A program made the position numbers and the translations under genes. Below, in pieces: positions 17,549-27,531 of a stretch of DNA of 64,000 nucleotides; within the stretch, counting starts at the first letter, position 1, and every line of letters starts with the position of its first letter. The stretch covers positions 1 to 64,000 of the forward strand of contig NZ_BBCG01000018.1 of the NCBI RefSeq assembly GCF_001311925.1, in the 5' to 3' direction. The stretch is from Cellulosilyticum ruminicola JCM 14822 (lineage in GTDB: Bacteria; Bacillota; Clostridia; Lachnospirales; Cellulosilyticaceae). The notes under the pieces are model-generated. The model was not told the origin of the DNA and did no database searches. It saw nothing but the letters and a program-made list of their open reading frames with translations.

Positions 17549-19012
17549 ATGCCAAATAAGACATTAGAAGATTTAAGACAACAAAGCATATTTAAATATT
17601 TTGAGGCCATTAGTAGTATTCCGAGAGAATCTGGTAATGAAAAAGCAATCAGTGATTATATGGTTCAATTTGCAAAAGATTTAGGCTTAGAAGTGAAACA
17701 AGATGAAGCTTATAATATTTACATTAAAAAACCAGCAACAAAAGGTTTTGAAGATGCACCAACAGTGATTTTACAAGGTCACATGGATATGGTATGTGAA
17801 AAAAATAAGGAAACAGTACACGACTTTGCAAAAGATGGTTTAGATCTTTATGTAGATGGAGATTGGCTTGCAGCGAGAGGCACAACACTTGGCGGGGATA
17901 ACGGAATTGCAATTGCTTATCAAATGGCTATCTTAGCAGATAATACGCTTGAGCATCCAGCACTTGAATGTCTAATGACAACAGATGAAGAACGTGGAAT
18001 GACTGGTGTGTCAGCCCTTCACCCTGAATATTTAGATGGACGTATTTTAGTAAACTTAGATACAGATGTAGAAGGTGAGTTTTTAGTAAGCTGTGCTGGT
18101 GGCGCAAAAGTGTATATGACATTCCCTAAAACAGAAGAAGCAGCAGCTGATGCAGATGAAACTTATGAAATCATCATCAATGGTTTAGTAGGTGGACACT
18201 CAGGTGCGGAAATTCATCATGAAAGAGCAAATGCACATATTTTAATGGGACGTTATTTAGATGCTTTACGTGCAAAATGTGAGTTTAAACTTTGTGAAAT
18301 CACAGGTGGTACAAAAGACAATGTAATCACAAGAGAATGTGAAGCTAAAATTAATATTGTACCAGAATATGCAAAACTTGTAAATGAAGTGGCATTAGAA
18401 ATGAATGGCTGCTTCAAAGAAGAATACAGCGTACAAGATAGTAATATTCAAATTACAGTACAAAAAGTAGATAAAGCAGCACAAAACTTTACAGTAGCAT
18501 TAACTGATAAAGTGATTGACTTTATCTTAACTATTCCAAATGGCATTATGGGCTATGATAAACATATGGCAGGTTTAGTACAAACTTCTCTTAACTTAGG
18601 TATTCTTCAAACAGAAGAAAATGTAGTGCGTTTTGGCAGTGCAGTAAGAAGTAGCGTGGCAACACGTAAATGGGAAGTAATTCATAAACTTGAAGCATTA
18701 AGCCGTCAATGTGGCGCAAGCTGCGTTGTAACTGGTGATTATCCAGCATGGCAATACAATGCTGAATCTAAAGTAAGAGATTTAGCAGTAGAACTCTTTG
18801 AAGAAATGTATGATAAAAAACCAAGTGTTACAGCTATTCATGCTGGACTTGAGTGTGGTTTCATTTCTGAGAAATTACCAGGACTTGATATGATTAGCTT
18901 TGGGCCAAATGTAAAAGATATTCATTCACCACAAGAACGTGCAAGCATTTCTTCTATGGAAAGAGTGTATGCATATCTTGTAAAACTTTTGGAAAAACTA
19001 GGTGCGAACTAA
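17549..19012 (+). CDS. pepD: Aminoacyl-histidine dipeptidase (M20, PepD)
   Basis: A 487-residue metallo-dipeptidase of the M20 family that cleaves Xaa-His and other dipeptides in the cytoplasm. Zinc ligands are visible in QGHMDMV (His-Asp), GGDNG, TTDEERGMTG (Glu pair), LDTDVEGEF, and the late IHAGLECG and SPQER segments. The dimerisation domain begins around GGHSGAEIH. The ribosome binding site GAAGGGG precedes ATG at 17549. Length is the family norm. The AI-2E gene follows after 18 bases. Confidence 0.93.
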   Translation: MPNKTLEDLRQQSIFKYFEAISSIPRESGNEKAISDYMVQFAKDLGLEVKQDEAYNIYIKKPATKGFEDAPTVILQGHMDMVCEKNKETVHDFAKDGLDLYVDGDWLAARGTTLGGDNGIAIAYQMAILADNTLEHPALECLMTTDEERGMTGVSALHPEYLDGRILVNLDTDVEGEFLVSCAGGAKVYMTFPKTEEAAADADETYEIIINGLVGGHSGAEIHHERANAHILMGRYLDALRAKCEFKLCEITGGTKDNVITRECEAKINIVPEYAKLVNEVALEMNGCFKEEYSVQDSNIQITVQKVDKAAQNFTVALTDKVIDFILTIPNGIMGYDKHMAGLVQTSLNLGILQTEENVVRFGSAVRSSVATRKWEVIHKLEALSRQCGASCVVTGDYPAWQYNAESKVRDLAVELFEEMYDKKPSVTAIHAGLECGFISEKLPGLDMISFGPNVKDIHSPQERASISSMERVYAYLVKLLEKLGAN

Positions 19013-19030
19013 AACACGGAGGCACCTATT

Positions 19031-20272
19031 ATGAAAATTGAACGTAATAACCATTTATTAACCCTTGCGGTTTATGTTTTTTGGACGGGTTTTGCCCTTA
19101 TTGCAGCAACTTTAGGACTTTTAAATATAAAACTAGTTATAGAGTGGATAAGACATATTGTATGGGCGTTTTTAGCTTTACTAGCTCCTCTTATTTATGG
19201 CATAATTATTGCTTATTTATTAGATCCTATTGTGAAATTTTATGATAAGCGTTGTATACGTCTTCAAGACTTCAAATGGCATTTTGCGTTCAAACATAAA
19301 GAAGAAACTAAAGAGCGTTTGCCAATGCGTACATGGGCAACGCTCTTTAGTTTTATAACGGTTTTATTAGTAGTTGCTTTATTTGTATTAATGATTGTGC
19401 TTAATGTACAAGATATGATGGGATCAACTAATTTAACAGGATTAAAAATAAGCTTTTATAAATATATTCAATATTTTGAAGCTATGTTGACTAAAGTAGA
19501 AGTAAGTTTTGCAAGTGTACCTGGCATTGGGCAGCAAGGACATTTATTACAAAAGGTATATGGTTATTTTAATCATTTCTTTATGCGTATTTCGAGGCAT
19601 TTATTTAGGTCTTTAACAGTGGTTGGTGTGCATACGATGAATTGGCTTTTAGCCACAGTTATTGCTTTTTATTTATTGCAAGATAAGGCGAGAGCCTTGC
19701 TTTTTTTAAAGAAGTTAACTTTTTCTATTTGTAAGCAGAAAGTGTATCGTCATGTAGAAATTTTAGCAAAAGATATTGATTATGTTTTCTCAGGATATAT
19801 TCGTGGACAAATTTTAGATGCCATTATTATTGCCGTTTTAACAAGTGTTGTCTTAACCATTATACGTCTAGAATTTGCCATTATTATTGGTGTGATTGCA
19901 GGAATATTTAACTTAATTCCTTATTTTGGCCCTGTTATAGGTTTTGTTTTGGCAGGACTTATAGGAATTATGGCCCCTAATCCTATGAAGGCTGTATATG
20001 GTGTAGCTGCAATGCTTATTATTCAGCAAATAGATGGCTGGGTGATAGTACCAAAAGTAGTGGGAGAATGTGTGAAATTACATCCTGTCGTAGTATTATT
20101 AGCTATATTAATAGGTGGTAATTTATTTGGACTTATAGGCATGTTAATAGGTGTACCTATTGCAGGGTTTATTCGTCTCCTACTATTACGTTATATGACG
20201 GAGATTTTCCCTGATGGTGAAACCGCATTAAAGAATGAAGAAGCAGCACAAGAGGAAAGTGAAAAGTCATAA
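19031..20272 (+). CDS. AI-2E family transporter
   Basis: A 413-residue membrane protein of the AI-2E (PF01594) family. It has two N-terminal membrane segments, a cytoplasmic stretch with basic residues (70-100), then membrane segments near 110-130, 205-225, 255-275 and 285-395, with the typical LDAIIIAVLTSVVLT and GIFNLIPYFGPVIG motifs. Members export quorum signals, sodium or other solutes; the substrate cannot be predicted. The C-terminal tail is acidic. The ribosome binding site is GGAGGC. Confidence 0.88.
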   Translation: MKIERNNHLLTLAVYVFWTGFALIAATLGLLNIKLVIEWIRHIVWAFLALLAPLIYGIIIAYLLDPIVKFYDKRCIRLQDFKWHFAFKHKEETKERLPMRTWATLFSFITVLLVVALFVLMIVLNVQDMMGSTNLTGLKISFYKYIQYFEAMLTKVEVSFASVPGIGQQGHLLQKVYGYFNHFFMRISRHLFRSLTVVGVHTMNWLLATVIAFYLLQDKARALLFLKKLTFSICKQKVYRHVEILAKDIDYVFSGYIRGQILDAIIIAVLTSVVLTIIRLEFAIIIGVIAGIFNLIPYFGPVIGFVLAGLIGIMAPNPMKAVYGVAAMLIIQQIDGWVIVPKVVGECVKLHPVVVLLAILIGGNLFGLIGMLIGVPIAGFIRLLLLRYMTEIFPDGETALKNEEAAQEESEKS

Positions 20273-20647
20273 AAATAGTATGTAACATAAAATAAAATTG
20301 TTTATATTTTATAAAAAAATATATTATTGTAGAAAATCATATTTATATATGCTATAGTAACTTTGGATAGTATCTTAGAAAGAACTATACTAAAAGTTAC
20401 TTTTTATTTTTTAAGCTTATATCTAGAAATTTTCTTATAGATATGCATAAGAAGATAATAGAATAAGACTTGTGTAAAATGATTAAAACCTTTAAAGAGA
20501 AGTGATACCCAGTTTAATGGGATTGCATTAATAAAGAATATTGAAGATAAATATATTAGGATGCCTAATATATTCGCATAAATCACTCCCGTTAATTTTA
20601 GTGTTTTCTTTTCAAACTATCCAATGAATATTTAGTGGGAGGACGAA
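20273..20647. other. 375-bp intergenic region before panB
   Basis: Contains a terminator-like hairpin (listed separately) and otherwise AT-rich sequence. A 60-residue hydrophobic minus-strand frame (20404-20586) exists but starts at a GTG directly abutting its only ribosome-binding-like sequence, so I do not call it a gene. The panB ribosome binding site GGGAGGA lies at the right end. No riboswitch is recognised. Confidence 0.5.
20356..20412 (+). terminator. Terminator-like hairpin with large loop
   Basis: AGTAACTTT (20356-20364) pairs with AAAGTTACT (20393-20401), enclosing a 28-base loop that can partly fold, followed by TTTTATTTTTT. It probably ends the AI-2E transcript. Confidence 0.5.
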
Positions 20648-21484
20648 ATGAAACAAACAATTTTAACATTTAAACGTGCTAAAGAAAATAATGAAAAAAT
20701 AACCATGCTTACTGCATATGATTACATTTCAGCTAGTCTGATGGATCAAGCAGGAATTCACGGGCTTTTAGTCGGGGATTCATTAGGCATGGTTTTTTGT
20801 GGTCTTGAGAATACATTAAGTGTAACAGTAGATCAAATGATTTATCATACAAAGGCTGTAAGACGTGGGGCGAAGGAGGCCCTTGTTGTAACAGATATGC
20901 CTTTTATGTCTTATCAAACTTCTGTAGCAGACGCCCTATATAATGCTGGACGTATTGTGAAAGAAGGGGGGGCAGAAGCCGTTAAATTAGAAGGTGGTAA
21001 AGAAATATGCCCTCAAGTGGAAGCAATCGTTAAAGCAGGTATTCCAGTTATGGGTCATATTGGCTTAACACCACAGTCTATTAATGCCTTTGGAGGATTT
21101 AAAGTGCAAGGTAAAGCAGCCAAGGAGGCAAAAGTCTTAATTGAAAGCGCCGAAGCCTTAGAAGCGGCAGGTGCATTTTCTATTGTTTTGGAATGCGTAC
21201 CAGAAGAACTTGCTAAGTGTATTTCAGAAACGATTAGCATTCCAACGATTGGTATAGGTGCAGGAAAGGCTTGTGATGGACAGATTCTAGTTTATCAAGA
21301 TTTATTAGGGATGTATGAAGGCATAGCACCTAAATTTGTAAAACGTTATGTAGAAATCGGCACAGCTATGAAAGCAGCTTTTACACAATATCAATCAGAA
21401 GTGGCAGATGGTGTCTTTCCAGATACAGCCCATAGTTTTCAAATGACAAAAGAAAATTTTGAAGCACTTACTAAGGAGGATTAA
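20648..21484 (+). CDS. panB: 3-methyl-2-oxobutanoate hydroxymethyltransferase
   Basis: A 278-residue PanB, which transfers a hydroxymethyl group from methylene-tetrahydrofolate to alpha-ketoisovalerate to form ketopantoate, the first step to pantothenate. Seen in the sequence: [25 protein letters not shown] with the Mg-binding Asp, [27 protein letters not shown] and IGIGAG. Length and motifs are normal. It heads panB-panC-panD with gaps of 3 and 16 bases. The ketopantoate reductase step (panE or ilvC) is not in this window. Confidence 0.97.
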   Translation: MKQTILTFKRAKENNEKITMLTAYDYISASLMDQAGIHGLLVGDSLGMVFCGLENTLSVTVDQMIYHTKAVRRGAKEALVVTDMPFMSYQTSVADALYNAGRIVKEGGAEAVKLEGGKEICPQVEAIVKAGIPVMGHIGLTPQSINAFGGFKVQGKAAKEAKVLIESAEALEAAGAFSIVLECVPEELAKCISETISIPTIGIGAGKACDGQILVYQDLLGMYEGIAPKFVKRYVEIGTAMKAAFTQYQSEVADGVFPDTAHSFQMTKENFEALTKED

Positions 21485-21487
21485 AAG

Positions 21488-22336
21488 ATGAAAAGCGTTG
21501 CAACTATTCAAGAAGTAAGAGAGCAAGTTAAAGCATGGAAAAAAGAAGGTTTAAGTGTAGGATTTGTACCAACTATGGGATATTTACATGAAGGGCATCA
21601 AAGCTTAATTGCTAAGGCAGTTAGTGAAAATGATCGTGTTGTGGTTAGTATTTTTGTTAATCCAATGCAATTTGGACCTCAAGAAGATTTAGCGACTTAT
21701 CCTAGAGATTTAGCACATGACACAGAGCTTTGTGAAAAAACAGGAGCTGCGTTAATTTTTCATCCTACACCAGAAGAAATGTATTTACCTGATTTCTGTA
21801 GCTTTGTAGATATGAATGGTTTAACTAAAGGACTTTGTGGTAAAACACGTCCTATTCATTTTAGAGGAGTATGTACTGTTGTGAGTAAACTCTTTAATAT
21901 TGTCACACCAGATCATGCATACTTTGGCGAAAAAGATGCGCAACAACTAGCTGTTATTAAACAAATGGTAAGTGATTTAAATATGCCACTTGAAATCATT
22001 GGTTGTCCAATTATTAGAGAAGCAGATGGTTTGGCTAAAAGTTCACGTAATACATATTTATCACGAGAAGAACGTACAGCAGCTTTAGTTTTAAGTCGTA
22101 GTTTGCAAGCAGCTAAGGCAAGATGTGAGGCTGGTGAACGCAAAGTAAGTGAAATTAAATCAGTGATTGAAGAAATCTTAACAGTAGAGCCATTAGCTAA
22201 AATTGACTATGTAGAAGTCGTAGATTCTAAAACACTTGAAGCTGTTACAGTGATTGAAAAATCTGTACTTGTAGCTATTGCAGTTTATATTGGTAAAACA
22301 AGATTAATTGATAACTTTACATATCACATGAAATAA
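21488..22336 (+). CDS. panC: Pantoate-beta-alanine ligase
   Basis: A 282-residue PanC, which joins pantoate to beta-alanine with ATP via a pantoyl-adenylate. The nucleotidyl-transferase HIGH-like motif is in VPTMGYLHEGHQSLI, and the KMSKS-like loop is in GLAKSSRNTYLS. FVNPMQFGPQEDL, FRGVCTVVSKLFNIV and YFGEKDAQQ are also typical. It starts three bases after the panB stop, with AAGGAGG at the end of panB. Confidence 0.97.
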   Translation: MKSVATIQEVREQVKAWKKEGLSVGFVPTMGYLHEGHQSLIAKAVSENDRVVVSIFVNPMQFGPQEDLATYPRDLAHDTELCEKTGAALIFHPTPEEMYLPDFCSFVDMNGLTKGLCGKTRPIHFRGVCTVVSKLFNIVTPDHAYFGEKDAQQLAVIKQMVSDLNMPLEIIGCPIIREADGLAKSSRNTYLSREERTAALVLSRSLQAAKARCEAGERKVSEIKSVIEEILTVEPLAKIDYVEVVDSKTLEAVTVIEKSVLVAIAVYIGKTRLIDNFTYHMK

Positions 22337-22352
22337 ATTTTAGGAGAAGAAG

Positions 22353-22748
22353 ATGGAACTCACATTATTAAAAGGAAAAATTCATCGTGCTACAGTGACA
22401 GAGGCTGCATTAGATTATGTAGGAAGCATTACGGTAGATGTAGATTTATTAGAAGCATCACATATTTTAGAATATGAAAAAGTACAAATTGTAGATGTCA
22501 ATAACGGTAACCGCTTTGAGACATATACAATTGCAGGTGAAAGAGGATCAGGTATTGTATGTTTAAACGGTGCAGCCGCAAGACAAGTACAAGTAGGTGA
22601 TTTAGTTATTATTATGGCTTATGCACAAATGAATGAAAATGAAGCTAAAAGTCATAAGCCTTATGTTGTACTCACAAATGAAAAAAATCAAATTGTGGAT
22701 ACAATGCGTTATGAAAAGCATGGCAAGTTAGAAAAAGTAAATATGTAG
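22353..22748 (+). CDS. panD: Aspartate 1-decarboxylase (pyruvoyl enzyme)
   Basis: A 131-residue PanD zymogen. It makes beta-alanine from aspartate and feeds panC. Self-cleavage between Gly24 and Ser25 (DYVGSIT) should produce the pyruvoyl group; Lys9 (LLKGKIHRA) and the NGNRFETY segment are conserved. [14 protein letters not shown] matches the core. It is the last gene of the panBCD operon and is followed by a strong terminator. Confidence 0.96.
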   Translation: MELTLLKGKIHRATVTEAALDYVGSITVDVDLLEASHILEYEKVQIVDVNNGNRFETYTIAGERGSGIVCLNGAAARQVQVGDLVIIMAYAQMNENEAKSHKPYVVLTNEKNQIVDTMRYEKHGKLEKVNM

Positions 22749-22800
22749 TTGATAAGATACTTTATACAGTGTCTTTAAGTGACATAAAAATTTGTAAAAA

Positions 22801-22842
22801 ATAAGCGATACAAAAGAGATGATTTTGTATCGCTTATTTTTT
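22801..22842. terminator. Bidirectional terminator between panD and the MATE gene
   Basis: ATAAGCGATACAAAA (22801-22815) pairs perfectly with TTTTGTATCGCTTAT (22823-22837). T-runs flank it on both strands, as expected between convergent genes. Confidence 0.9.
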
Positions 22843-22872
22843 AGATTTTGTGTTAACTTAAAAATGTTTATT

Positions 22873-24222
22873 TTAAAGATTAATGAAGTTTAATCGCACT
22901 AATTGATGCGCCATACCTTGGCGGTAGAAGTAATAAGATAAGATTGAACCGATACTCCAACCAATAGGCCATGAGAGCCAAATACCAATAGCACCCAAGA
23001 AGTGAGCCAAGATATAGGAGATGGCAACACGTAAAATTAAATCAGAGAAGGTTGAAATCATAAAAGCCTTCATAGCGCCTGCACCACGAAGGACACCATC
23101 AGCAATAAGTTTCACTGAAATAACAACATAAAAAGGTGTGACAATCATTAAGAACTGTTTACCAGTTAAAAGTGCTTCAGCTGTGGGAGTTTCAATAAAT
23201 AAACCAATCATTTTGGTATTTAAGAAGAAGTAAGTCATGAAGAAAGGAATGACGACACATAAAGCTAAAAGCATGCCGGCTTTAAATCCTTTTTGAACAC
23301 GGCCCAATTTCTTAGCACCAATATTTTGAGCTGTAAAACTTGAAAGGCCATTGCCTAGAGTTGTAAAAGAGGTAATGGCAAAGGTATTAAGTTTAATAGC
23401 TGCGCAGTAACCAGCAATAGTAGAAGCACCAAAGCTATTAATAAGCCCTTGAATGAATAGGTTCCCAACTGAAATAAAGCTTTGTTGTAAAATACTAGGT
23501 AGGGCAATTAAAGTAATACTATGTAACATTTGAGTAGAGAATAAAGGACTTGATGCATCTGTTTTTAATTTTCTAAGGCGACAATTCAAAGTTGTAAAAG
23601 CTAAGATTGATGAGATACCTTGTGCTAAGAAAGTTGCCCATGCAATTCCTGCAATACCACCTTTGAAAATAACAACGAATATAATGTCTAAAAGAATATT
23701 GCTTAGAGAAGAAGCAATTAAGAAGTAAAGAGGTGTTTTAGAGTCACCAAGTGCAGTGAAAATTCCAGTACTAATGTTATAAAGAAATAGAAATACAAGT
23801 CCTAATACATATATACGTAAGTAAATTCCACTTGCCTTAAAAATTTCATTTGGGGTATTTAAAAGGCGAAGCATGGGATTACAAAAAACAAGCCCAATAA
23901 CTGTGAGTGTTAAGCTTAAAACAGTAAAAGTAATGAACGAAGTACTTATTGCAGTCTTCATTTTATTGTATTTTTTTGCACCAAAAAGCTGTGAAATAAC
24001 CACACAACATCCAATATTACAACCTAGTGCAACGGCCATAAATAGCATGGTAATCGGGTAAGAAGCTCCAGTTGCGGCTAGTGCATTTTCATTAATGTAT
24101 CGGCCTGCAATAATACTATCGGCAATATTGTAAAGTTGCTGAAAAATGGTACTTAATAACATGGGTAAAGAAAATTTCCAAAGGGTTTGACTAGGACTTC
24201 CTTGTGTCATATCTGTAATCAT
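22873..24222 (-). CDS. MATE family efflux transporter
   Basis: A 449-residue membrane protein with twelve predicted segments, of the MATE (MatE) family of sodium- or proton-driven exporters for drugs and organic cations. The start MTQGSPSQTLWKFSLPMLLSTIFQQLYNI holds the family's first-helix pattern, and the second half repeats it (LIALPSILQQSFISVGNLFIQGLINSFG). ATG at 24222 follows AGGAGG. The gene is convergent with panD and stands alone. The substrate is unknown. Confidence 0.92.
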   Translation of the reverse strand: MITDMTQGSPSQTLWKFSLPMLLSTIFQQLYNIADSIIAGRYINENALAATGASYPITMLFMAVALGCNIGCCVVISQLFGAKKYNKMKTAISTSFITFTVLSLTLTVIGLVFCNPMLRLLNTPNEIFKASGIYLRIYVLGLVFLFLYNISTGIFTALGDSKTPLYFLIASSLSNILLDIIFVVIFKGGIAGIAWATFLAQGISSILAFTTLNCRLRKLKTDASSPLFSTQMLHSITLIALPSILQQSFISVGNLFIQGLINSFGASTIAGYCAAIKLNTFAITSFTTLGNGLSSFTAQNIGAKKLGRVQKGFKAGMLLALCVVIPFFMTYFFLNTKMIGLFIETPTAEALLTGKQFLMIVTPFYVVISVKLIADGVLRGAGAMKAFMISTFSDLILRVAISYILAHFLGAIGIWLSWPIGWSIGSILSYYFYRQGMAHQLVRLNFINL

Positions 24223-24311
24223 AAAAATGCCTCCTAATCTAAGTAGATATTTTGTGTTTATTAATATTATATCAAAAATAAAGTTAAAAAATATAAAACA
24301 TAGGCGTTAAC

Positions 24312-24452
24312 TTAAGAATAAGTTTTTCCAGCAACAATAAGTTGTTCTAAATAACCTTCTATTTTAGAATAGGTGGTTTGTCTTAAACGTTTTTCATGCA
24401 AAGCCAACTTTCCTATTCTTTGAACTAAGTTAGAAAACCAGGACTTTCGCGT
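24312..24452 (-). pseudogene. Transposase C-terminal remnant, copy 1
   Basis: On the minus strand the frame from 24452 to the TAA at 24314-24312 encodes about 46 residues including SWFSNLVQRIGKLALHEKRL and KIEGYLEQLI. A second, diverged copy with the same protein pattern lies at 40937-41013. The stop codon sits inside GCGTTAACTTA, which recurs as an inverted end of the second copy, so this looks like one end of an old insertion sequence. The remaining transposase is missing. The family is not identified. Confidence 0.6.
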
Positions 24453-24595
24453 CTATACTTCTTAAGGATAACAAAATCAATAGATAGACCAAGATGATTT
24501 ATATGTCACAAAATCCGTGTTTTAGGTTTTAGAATTAAATGAAAAATGGAAATATAGTATAATTGGTTGTGTAATCTAAAATAATAGGAGTGAAC

Positions 24596-25816
24596 ATGAG
24601 AAAGGGATATTTAAAGAAACTTATTCGCTATATGAAGAAAGTTTATGATATAGAAAATGCGCTTATGAGATTAACAGATACAAGGGTCAATCCTACTTAT
24701 AGCACGGCGAGTGTCATACTTCCCGTGCCATTTGGTTTTTTAGTCAGAATAAAAAGTTTTAATGAATTAAAATACCGATTGCAGAGTGGAGATTTTCAAC
24801 ATTTAGTCTCATATAGGACAAAGTTACCACAGATAGATGCTATAAGAAATACATTGAAAAAGGTTGAAATAGAGGGGATTCAAGAAATTAATCGGGGGAT
24901 TATCAAAACGAGTATAAAGAATAAAGTTATGCATCAAGAAACAATAGATGGTTATACAGTAGCAGCTTTAGATGGTACAAGATTATTTGGTAGTCAAAAG
25001 AAATCTTGTAAGCATTGTGCGACACAAATAAAAAGAAACGGAAAAATAGATTATAGTTATAATGCTGTATTTATGACATTAGTAGGGCAAAAACCTAGGT
25101 TAATCATAGATTTTGAAATGTATCAAGGATTAGTAGATAGTAGTAAAAAAGAAGAAGGTGAATTAACAGTAGCTAAAAGGTTATTAACGCGGGTAACAAA
25201 GGAACATAAACATCTATTAGATGTTGTAGTATATGATGCATTAGCAAGTAACAGTGCATGGGTTAATCACTGCATTTCATGTAATGTAATACCAATTGTA
25301 CAAGTAAAAGGGACACATAATTTTGCAATTAAGAAAGCGAAAGTATGGCTTAATAAAAGTGAAATTAAAGAAGAGTGGCAGGATCAGAAAAGGAATAGAA
25401 GAATTGTAGCCTATGAAGAAACCTTTTGTTTAAATGGTGTAGATAAGCCATTAAGACTTATTAAGTTTCAGCAAAAGAGTGCAGAAGGTAAATATACACA
25501 AGTAGTCGTTATGACCACAGATTTTAAAATAGCACTTCAAACGATTTATAAAATGATTCATGCCAGGTGGGATATAGAAAATAGTATCTTCAATAACTTA
25601 AAAACCTACTGTGAGCTTGAACATTGTTACATACATGATATGAATGCTGCTACTGCTATTGTATATTTAATGAGTATTGCCTTTAATTTAATGCAATTAT
25701 TTATGGTACGAAGATTAAAACAAAGTAAATTTACACAAAAGGAATTAATAAGATTAGTTGATAAAGAACTTAGTAACTTAAGAAAAAGTAGCGCATACTG
25801 GTTTAATACATCTTAG
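24596..25816 (+). CDS. IS4-type DDE transposase, apparently intact
   Basis: A 406-residue transposase of the IS4/DDE_Tnp_1 superfamily with no frame disruption. Candidate catalytic residues are Asp in AALDGTRLFG, Asp in VVYDALASNS and Glu in HARWDIENSIFNNLK, the last matching the R-x3-E pattern of IS4 elements. The frame opens at GTG 24590, but this overlaps AGGAG; ATG at 24596 has correct spacing. A TATAAT at 24557-24562 could be its -10. I could not find convincing terminal inverted repeats around it, so element borders are left open. It lies beside an unrelated remnant, indicating an insertion hot spot. Confidence 0.85.
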   Translation: MRKGYLKKLIRYMKKVYDIENALMRLTDTRVNPTYSTASVILPVPFGFLVRIKSFNELKYRLQSGDFQHLVSYRTKLPQIDAIRNTLKKVEIEGIQEINRGIIKTSIKNKVMHQETIDGYTVAALDGTRLFGSQKKSCKHCATQIKRNGKIDYSYNAVFMTLVGQKPRLIIDFEMYQGLVDSSKKEEGELTVAKRLLTRVTKEHKHLLDVVVYDALASNSAWVNHCISCNVIPIVQVKGTHNFAIKKAKVWLNKSEIKEEWQDQKRNRRIVAYEETFCLNGVDKPLRLIKFQQKSAEGKYTQVVVMTTDFKIALQTIYKMIHARWDIENSIFNNLKTYCELEHCYIHDMNAATAIVYLMSIAFNLMQLFMVRRLKQSKFTQKELIRLVDKELSNLRKSSAYWFNTS

Positions 25817-26135
25817 TGTCAAGATAAAATAGAATATAGCATTAGAAAGTGGGGAAAGGGGAAAGTCTACCTATCTTTAAGGAAAATAGTGGTTTACGAG
25901 TAAGATTAATAAAAATGTCAATGAAAAATAGCTAAGAGTTAGTTTTGGAAAAAGTATAAGCGAAAGTGCTCTATAGATAGGATTACTTTAAAATAGGATG
26001 TTATTTGATAGTAGGACTTGGTAGGTTAATGACTCTAAAAGAAGATGAATCAATTGCATAAAAGTTTAATAAAAGTGAATAATAGTAGCATTAAAATTTA
26101 AAGTATTAATCTAATATGTATAAAGGAGAAAGTTA
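25817..26135. other. Intergenic region after the transposase
   Basis: About 320 bases of AT-rich sequence without a coding signal on either strand. It presumably includes the right end of the IS4-type element, but no repeat matching the left flank was recognised. AAAGGAGAAAG before 26136 is the ribosome binding site of the amidohydrolase. Confidence 0.5.
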
Positions 26136-27313
26136 ATGCTACTAATTAAAAATGGTAAAATTTTAACCATGGCGGGAAAAAGTTATGACCATGGAGAGCT
26201 ACTAATAGAACATGATAAAATAAAAGCAGTGGGGGAACATATAAGTGAAGTGCCAGAAGAAGCGGAAGTATTAGATGTTCAAGGGGCTTGGGTTATGCCG
26301 GGGATTATTGAAGCCCATTGTCATGTGGGGATTACGGAGCAAAAAAAGGCTTTTGAAGGGATGATAGCAATGAAACTGTAGATCCTGTAACACCTCAATT
26401 AAAAGCCATTGATGGGATTAACCCTATGGATGCCGCTTTTGATGATGCGGTTAAAGCTGGAATTACAGGAACGATGGTTGGCCCAGGTAGTTCTAATGTA
26501 GTAGGGGGACAATTTGTTTTTATGAAAACGAAAAGCCGCATTATAGATGAACTTATCGTATTAGAGCCAGCAGCTATGAAGGTGGCATTAGGTGAAAATC
26601 CTAAAAAGAATTATAGTGACCAACAAAAATCCCCTGTAACACGTATGGCAATAGGGGCCCTTTTAAGACAAGCCTTATTTGAAGCAAAGGAATATAAAAA
26701 GAAAAAAGAAGCAGCGCAAGAAGCTAACAAGGATTTTGAATTAGATTTTAAAAAGGAATGTTGGCTGCCTGTTTTAAATAAAGAAATACCACTTAAAATA
26801 CATGCCCATCGTGTGGATGATATTTTAACGGCACTGCGTATTGCTAAATTGTTTGATGTGAACATTACATTAGACCATTGTAGTGAAGGACATTTAATTG
26901 CAGATACGATAGCAAGAAGTCATTTCCCAGCTATCGTAGGACCTTCTATGGCAGCACGTAGCAAAATAGAAGTGCAAAATGTAGATTTTAAAACATCGGG
27001 ACTTTTACATAAAGTAGGTGTAAAAGTAGCCATTACAACAGACCATCCAGTTATTCCGATTCAATATCTTCCTATATGTGCAGGTTTTGCAGCGAAAGAA
27101 GGATTGGGGGTAGAGGAAGGCCTTAAGGCAATTACCATTAATGCAGCAGAGATTTGTGGTGTAGCAGACCGCGTAGGAAGTTTAGAAGTGGGTAAAGATG
27201 CGGATGTTGCTATATTTGATGGGAATCCTATGGAAGTCTTTACTCATACATTATATACCATTATAAATGGTAAAATTTTGTATGATAAAGCAAAAGAAGA
27301 AAGTCAAGATTAA
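26136..27313 (+). pseudogene. Amidohydrolase family protein, interrupted by one frameshift
   Basis: Two frames (26136-26381 and about 26360-27313) together encode one amidohydrolase of roughly 392 residues, similar to imidazolonepropionase-like hydrolases. The first part ends in GIIEAHCHVG, with the metal-binding HxH. The second carries KIHAHRVDD, TLDHCSEGH and TTDHPVIP, supplying the remaining histidines and the catalytic Asp, and ends with the small beta-domain GKDADVAIFDGNP. Adding one base to the GGG at 26358-26360 restores an unbroken frame (EG-DDSNETVDPVTPQ). All catalytic positions survive, so a sequencing error or a very recent mutation is likely. The substrate is unknown. Confidence 0.85.
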
Positions 27314-27363
27314 AAAATTCATAAAAATAAAACTTAAATATTTGTCGTAAGAGAACAAATGGT

Positions 27364-27396
27364 CGATGCCTTGAAAATAAGGCATCGGCTGTTTTT
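27364..27396 (+). terminator. Rho-independent terminator
   Basis: CGATGCCTT (27364-27372), loop GAAAAT, AAGGCATCG (27379-27387), then GCTGTTTTT. It ends the amidohydrolase transcript. Confidence 0.85.
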
Positions 27397-27464
27397 ATAT
27401 AAAATGTCAAGTATTTTAAAAAAAATATTTTAGTAATTTTAGGCTACTAAAATAAAAAGAGTTA

Positions 27465-27531
27465 TGATACAATGTTTTAGACAAACAACAGATATAGCAT
27501 GTATAGACTAAAGGGGTACTATATATAGCCT
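27465..27531 (+). promoter_or_regulatory. nrdDG promoter with paired NrdR boxes
   Basis: An extended -10 (TGATACAAT, 27465-27473) precedes two 16-bp matches to the NrdR box consensus acaCwAtATaTwGtgt. Box 1 at 27485-27500 (ACAACAGATATAGCAT) matches at 11 of 16 positions; box 2 at 27516-27531 (GTACTATATATAGCCT) matches at 12 of 16. Their starts are exactly 31 bp apart, the three-helical-turn spacing known for NrdR operators. NrdR is the nucleotide-sensing repressor of ribonucleotide reductase genes; its gene is not in this window. Confidence 0.7.

Noticed and set aside
20404-20586. 60-residue hydrophobic minus-strand frame between the AI-2E gene and panB
   Set aside because: Its only start is a GTG directly touching the GGGAG sequence, with no proper spacing, and the T-rich run of the neighbouring terminator explains the lysine-rich tail. 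No family resemblance.
22801-22842. Candidate small RNA or attenuator between panD and the MATE gene
   Set aside because: The perfect stem with T-runs on both strands between convergent genes is fully explained as a bidirectional terminator.
24223-24260. The shared string CCTCCTAATCTxAGTAG at 24232 and 41191 as a possible repeat linking the two IS remnants
   Set aside because: Both are complements of ribosome binding sites of minus-strand starts, and their position relative to the remnants is not the same, so chance similarity is likely.
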